Origin: Voacanga thouarsii
Lineage: Eukaryota; Streptophyta; Magnoliopsida; Gentianales; Apocynaceae
DNA length: 64,000 nucleotides
NCBI GenBank assembly: GCA_026120185.1
Contig: JANUWF010001161.1
Coordinates: forward strand, 692,001 to 756,000
Direction: 5' to 3'
Part shown: one piece after another, positions 61,401-64,000 of the stretch
Layout: the number at the start of each line of letters is the position of its first letter
Position numbering within the stretch: position 1 is the stretch's first letter
Program-made: the position numbers and the translations under genes
Notes under the pieces: generated by a model
What the model was told of the DNA's origin: nothing
Databases searched by the model: none
What the model saw: the letters and a program-made list of their open reading frames with translations, nothing else

Positions 61401-64000
61401 TTAAGCAATGAGTGTTGCACGGGGAGGGATAACAAGATACCTTACTCTGCTTCTGAATTGGTTTCACAATGTCTTTTATAGCAGAAATTCTTCATATGAG
61501 AAGTAGAAAATGAATGGGGAAAGAGGAAGAAGCCATACTGAGAAAATATTCATCCATATGGATATAAGATATATCATGTAGACACTAGTTGATGGAAAAT
61601 GAAAATCAACAAAACCAAGAAAACGAAATACTTAACAAGTTACATATGAATACATGTGCAAACGACACTAGAACCCAAAAGCAACTCATTGGAAATTTGT
61701 GACATTGCAAGAGCTGCTGGATTTAGGCAGCCTTCTAACCCTCAAACCACCCTTAACATAACTATTCCACAGGGTTCCATTTTAAGTTAGCTAATCACAC
61801 GCACATGCGCGCATATACACACTTCACCAAAACCATGCATCTATAGACAAATAGCCTACACAAAGAATGTATATGCAAAGGCCATGGTTGTCAAGTGTGA
61901 TTGTAAGCATCTATTATATACGTGAGCAGACAACATATTCAAAAAGGCACTATAAAAAATAAAAAATATAAAAAAATAAACTTATTCTGGATGCTAATAG
62001 ATTGTAAAGCTTTACTGGAAATTCCATCAGAATTTGAAGAACAAGGAACTTTCAACTAATCAATGGTATAAGTACCTGTCCAAGCATAGCAGCCTCTGCT
62101 TCAATACCTCCAACTCCCCAACCAGCAACTCCTAACCCATCAATCATGGTGGTATGGGAATCTGTACCAACTACACTGTCGGGGTAAAGTAAGCCATCCA
62201 TGTTAAAAACAACACGTCCAAGGTATTCAAGATTTACCTAAGAGAATAGAAAGGACAGAAGTTATTTTTTGCATGATTGATCCCAACAGGGAAAGGGGAG
62301 AAAAAGTAAGAATTTCTACAAACATGAGAGATAATAATCATAGGAAGAAATGACCACATTCCTAATTGCCTCACACAACTCCTTCAACTAATAGATAACT
62401 TCTACTCATTTAGGAATCTGTAACAACTACACTGTCGGGGTAAAGTAAGCCATCCATGTTAAAAACAACACGTCCAAGGTATTCAAGATTTAACTAATAG
62501 AGTAGAAAGGACAGAGAAGTTATTTTTTGCATGATTGATCCCAACAGGGAAAGAAGAGAAAAAGTAAGAATTTCTGCAAACATGAGAGATACTAATCATA
62601 GGAAGAAATGACCACATTCTTAATTGCCTCACACAACTCCATCAACTAATAGATAACTTCTACTACATTTTTTGAGAAATCCATACAAATTTCCATTTAC
62701 ATTTTAAGCGTCATACCTGATGTACAATACCAGAACCAGGAGGCACAACAAGCATGTTTTGAAAAGCATTAGAACCCCACTTGAGGAAAGCAAATCTCTC
62801 CTTGTTCCTCTGGAATTCGCGCTCCATATTTGCTTGGACAGCATTCTCTGACCTGGCAACATCAACTTGAACCGAGTGATCTATCACAAGATCTACGGGA
62901 ACCTACACATAAGAACTTGCACTGAGGAATTAAGGATAATCAGATAAAACCAGAGAGTAATCCTTTCTGCTAGATATAAAACTATTGACAGTGGCAAAAG
63001 ATACAACTACTATGAATGTTGAGTACCAGTGGGTTGATCTTGTTAGAATCACTGCCAAGATTGTTCATGGCATCGCGCATACAAGCTAAGTCAACAACAG
63101 CTGGGACACCAGTGAAATCCTGACAATAGAACAAATATATCAAAAAAATCCATTGGTAAACTGTAGCCAACTCTAAAAGGTCAAATTATGATTATTACCT
63201 GCAAAAGTACTCGTGCAGGCTTAAACGGAATCTCAACTTGCCTCGGTGCACTATTTTCCCAGTCAATGATCTTCTCAACATCTTCCTTTGTAACTTGGAA
63301 GCCATCACAATTACGAATTGCTGATTCGAGAAGTATCCTAATGGAGTATGGCAGCTTATCTGGCAACATACACAAGAAGTCAATAACAGATTATATAAAT
63401 AAATGAATAAAAGAGTTCAGTTATTTCAAAGCCTGAACTAAATAATACATTGCAAATTAGTACATAGGATGGAACTGATAAGTAAAGAACCAATGTGTAC
63501 ACTTAGAGGCTATCATTATGTGGAAAATCATCAGAAGCTCTATTAACCTCTAAATCAAGCCTAGTACATGTGCGATCCAAGAAGAATTAAATTCTCCTTG
63601 TGATATATTTTTTCACAGAAGTCAGGAATATAATTGCAAGAAGCCTGAAAAGTTATCATAATATACTATAGAAATAGTAAGTGAAGGTTTAAAGAAAGCT
63701 TGCTCAGTAATATTTCTACTACTAAATAATTTCATTCCCCTAAAATTTGCAATTACTAGAGAATTCATTATATAAACCAAAAGTAGATCATCAAAAATAT
63801 ATCAACCATAGATATAAAACACTAATAAAAAGTTCAGCACAATATTTGACCTAAACATTTCATGAATTGTTGAGTGAAATTACACACTTACCAATCCTAG
63901 GATCGTTTAGAGCTGGTAGGCTATAGAACTTCCCAAATTCACCACCTCCAGGCTTGGGAAGGCCAGTCAGGATTCCCTTGAAAGCATTCTCAGAAGCTGA
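55448..64000 (-). CDS. ACO: Aconitate hydratase (aconitase), organelle-type, 5' end beyond window
   Basis: Converts citrate to isocitrate through cis-aconitate (TCA/glyoxylate pathways). Exons, 5' to 3' on the minus strand: 64000-63892 (partial), 63359-63199, 63119-63027, 62902-62717, 62237-62076, 61241-61097, 61019-60877, 60786-60730, 60657-60578, 60488-60413, 59918-59733, 59655-59588, 59479-59361, 59240-59119, 57388-57290, 57206-56727, 56583-56485, 56388-56146, 55516-55448. All junctions are GT-AG and the frame is continuous: 898 residues plus stop. The [4Fe-4S] ligands are present: Cys in [10 protein letters not shown] (window residue 441) and both Cys in [12 protein letters not shown] (507, 510), the same 66/3 spacing as in cytosolic aconitase/IRP1. 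So are the catalytic [13 protein letters not shown] and [11 protein letters not shown]. The residue aligning with the start Met of cytosolic 898-residue forms is Ser here, so the protein continues upstream, as in mitochondrial plant aconitases (ACO2/ACO3-like). Confidence 0.96.
57389..59118 (-). other. Largest aconitase intron, with low-complexity content
   Basis: A 1.73-kb intron between exons ending at 59119 and starting at 57388. 57,650-58,450 is extremely AT-rich. A 60-bp tandem repeat lies at 58,495-58,660. The open frame at 58486-58923 is a reading through that repeat. No host exon is missing, since flanking exons join in frame (ALAGT to VDIDFE). Confidence 0.75.
58495..58660. repeat. 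60-bp tandem repeat in aconitase intron
   Basis: Three units of the form AAAAATAAAGTTYAGGGAC...CTAAAAAGTT with point differences. Lies within the largest intron. Confidence 0.75.
62158..62669. repeat. 256-bp tandem duplication covering part of an aconitase exon and intron
   Basis: 62158-62413 and 62414-62669 are near-identical. Unit 1 contains the 5' 80 bases of the exon at 62237-62076 plus its upstream intron. Unit 2 is a second copy lying inside the upstream intron. In unit 2 the base after the acceptor AG is changed (TTAG-GTAAAT to TTAG-TTAAAT), and the copied exon piece runs into a stop soon after TDS. Confidence 0.9.

Noticed and set aside
1..64000. CRISPR array, prokaryotic operons, rRNA genes
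   Set aside because: The window is a plant nuclear sequence; no spaced identical repeats with unique spacers, no ribosome-binding-site-linked genes and no rRNA similarity were seen.

Overview
This is a window of a plant (eudicot-like) nuclear genome. It is very AT-rich, has GT-AG introns, and carries one conserved multi-exon housekeeping gene at the right edge. The remaining ~54 kb is almost entirely transposable-element sequence, much of it nested. The species cannot be named from the sequence.

Layout. 0-10.1 kb: intergenic DNA with two Stowaway-like MITEs and old copia-type LTR remnants. 10.1-24.2 kb: a ~4.6 kb solo LTR of a Ty3/gypsy-type family (TSD AGTAA). It is split by a 9.5 kb Ty1/copia element (LTRs 14093-15930 and 21747-23594, TSD GACTG), whose gag region is replaced by a CACTA-like terminus with GCGACGG repeats and the 3' end of a hAT transposon. 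24.2-30.3 kb: a ~1.1 kb foldback element, hAT-like MITE sequence and a decayed hAT transposase. 30.3-35.7 kb: a young copia element on the minus strand (TSD GTTAG). Its two LTRs look identical apart from a 15-bp tandem duplication. Between its gag and reverse-transcriptase remnants lies an intron-containing RWP-RK (RKD-type) transcription-factor gene on the opposite strand. 38.0-50.2 kb: a 5'-truncated Ty3/gypsy chromovirus on the minus strand with a ~4.3 kb 3' LTR. That LTR is itself interrupted by a 3.9 kb related solo LTR (TSD AGGAA). 52.5-53.5 kb: a tandem array of four ~187-bp TRIM LTRs (TSD AAGAA). 55.2-64.0 kb: an aconitate hydratase (aconitase) gene on the minus strand. Nineteen exons are visible, coding for 898 residues, and the N-terminal extension lies beyond the window edge.

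How it fits together. The only clearly functional host gene is the aconitase; its exons join in frame and the Fe-S cluster cysteines are present. The RKD gene is the other host-derived gene, but it sits inside a retrotransposon that has lost the gag end, protease and integrase core, and its last exon has frame disruptions. The element therefore looks like a non-autonomous retroelement carrying host-gene cargo in antisense. That is the most interesting object here. Insertion order can be read from nesting, target-site duplications and LTR divergence: large gypsy LTRs first, then the old copia element and the second solo LTR, then the RKD-bearing copia element most recently.
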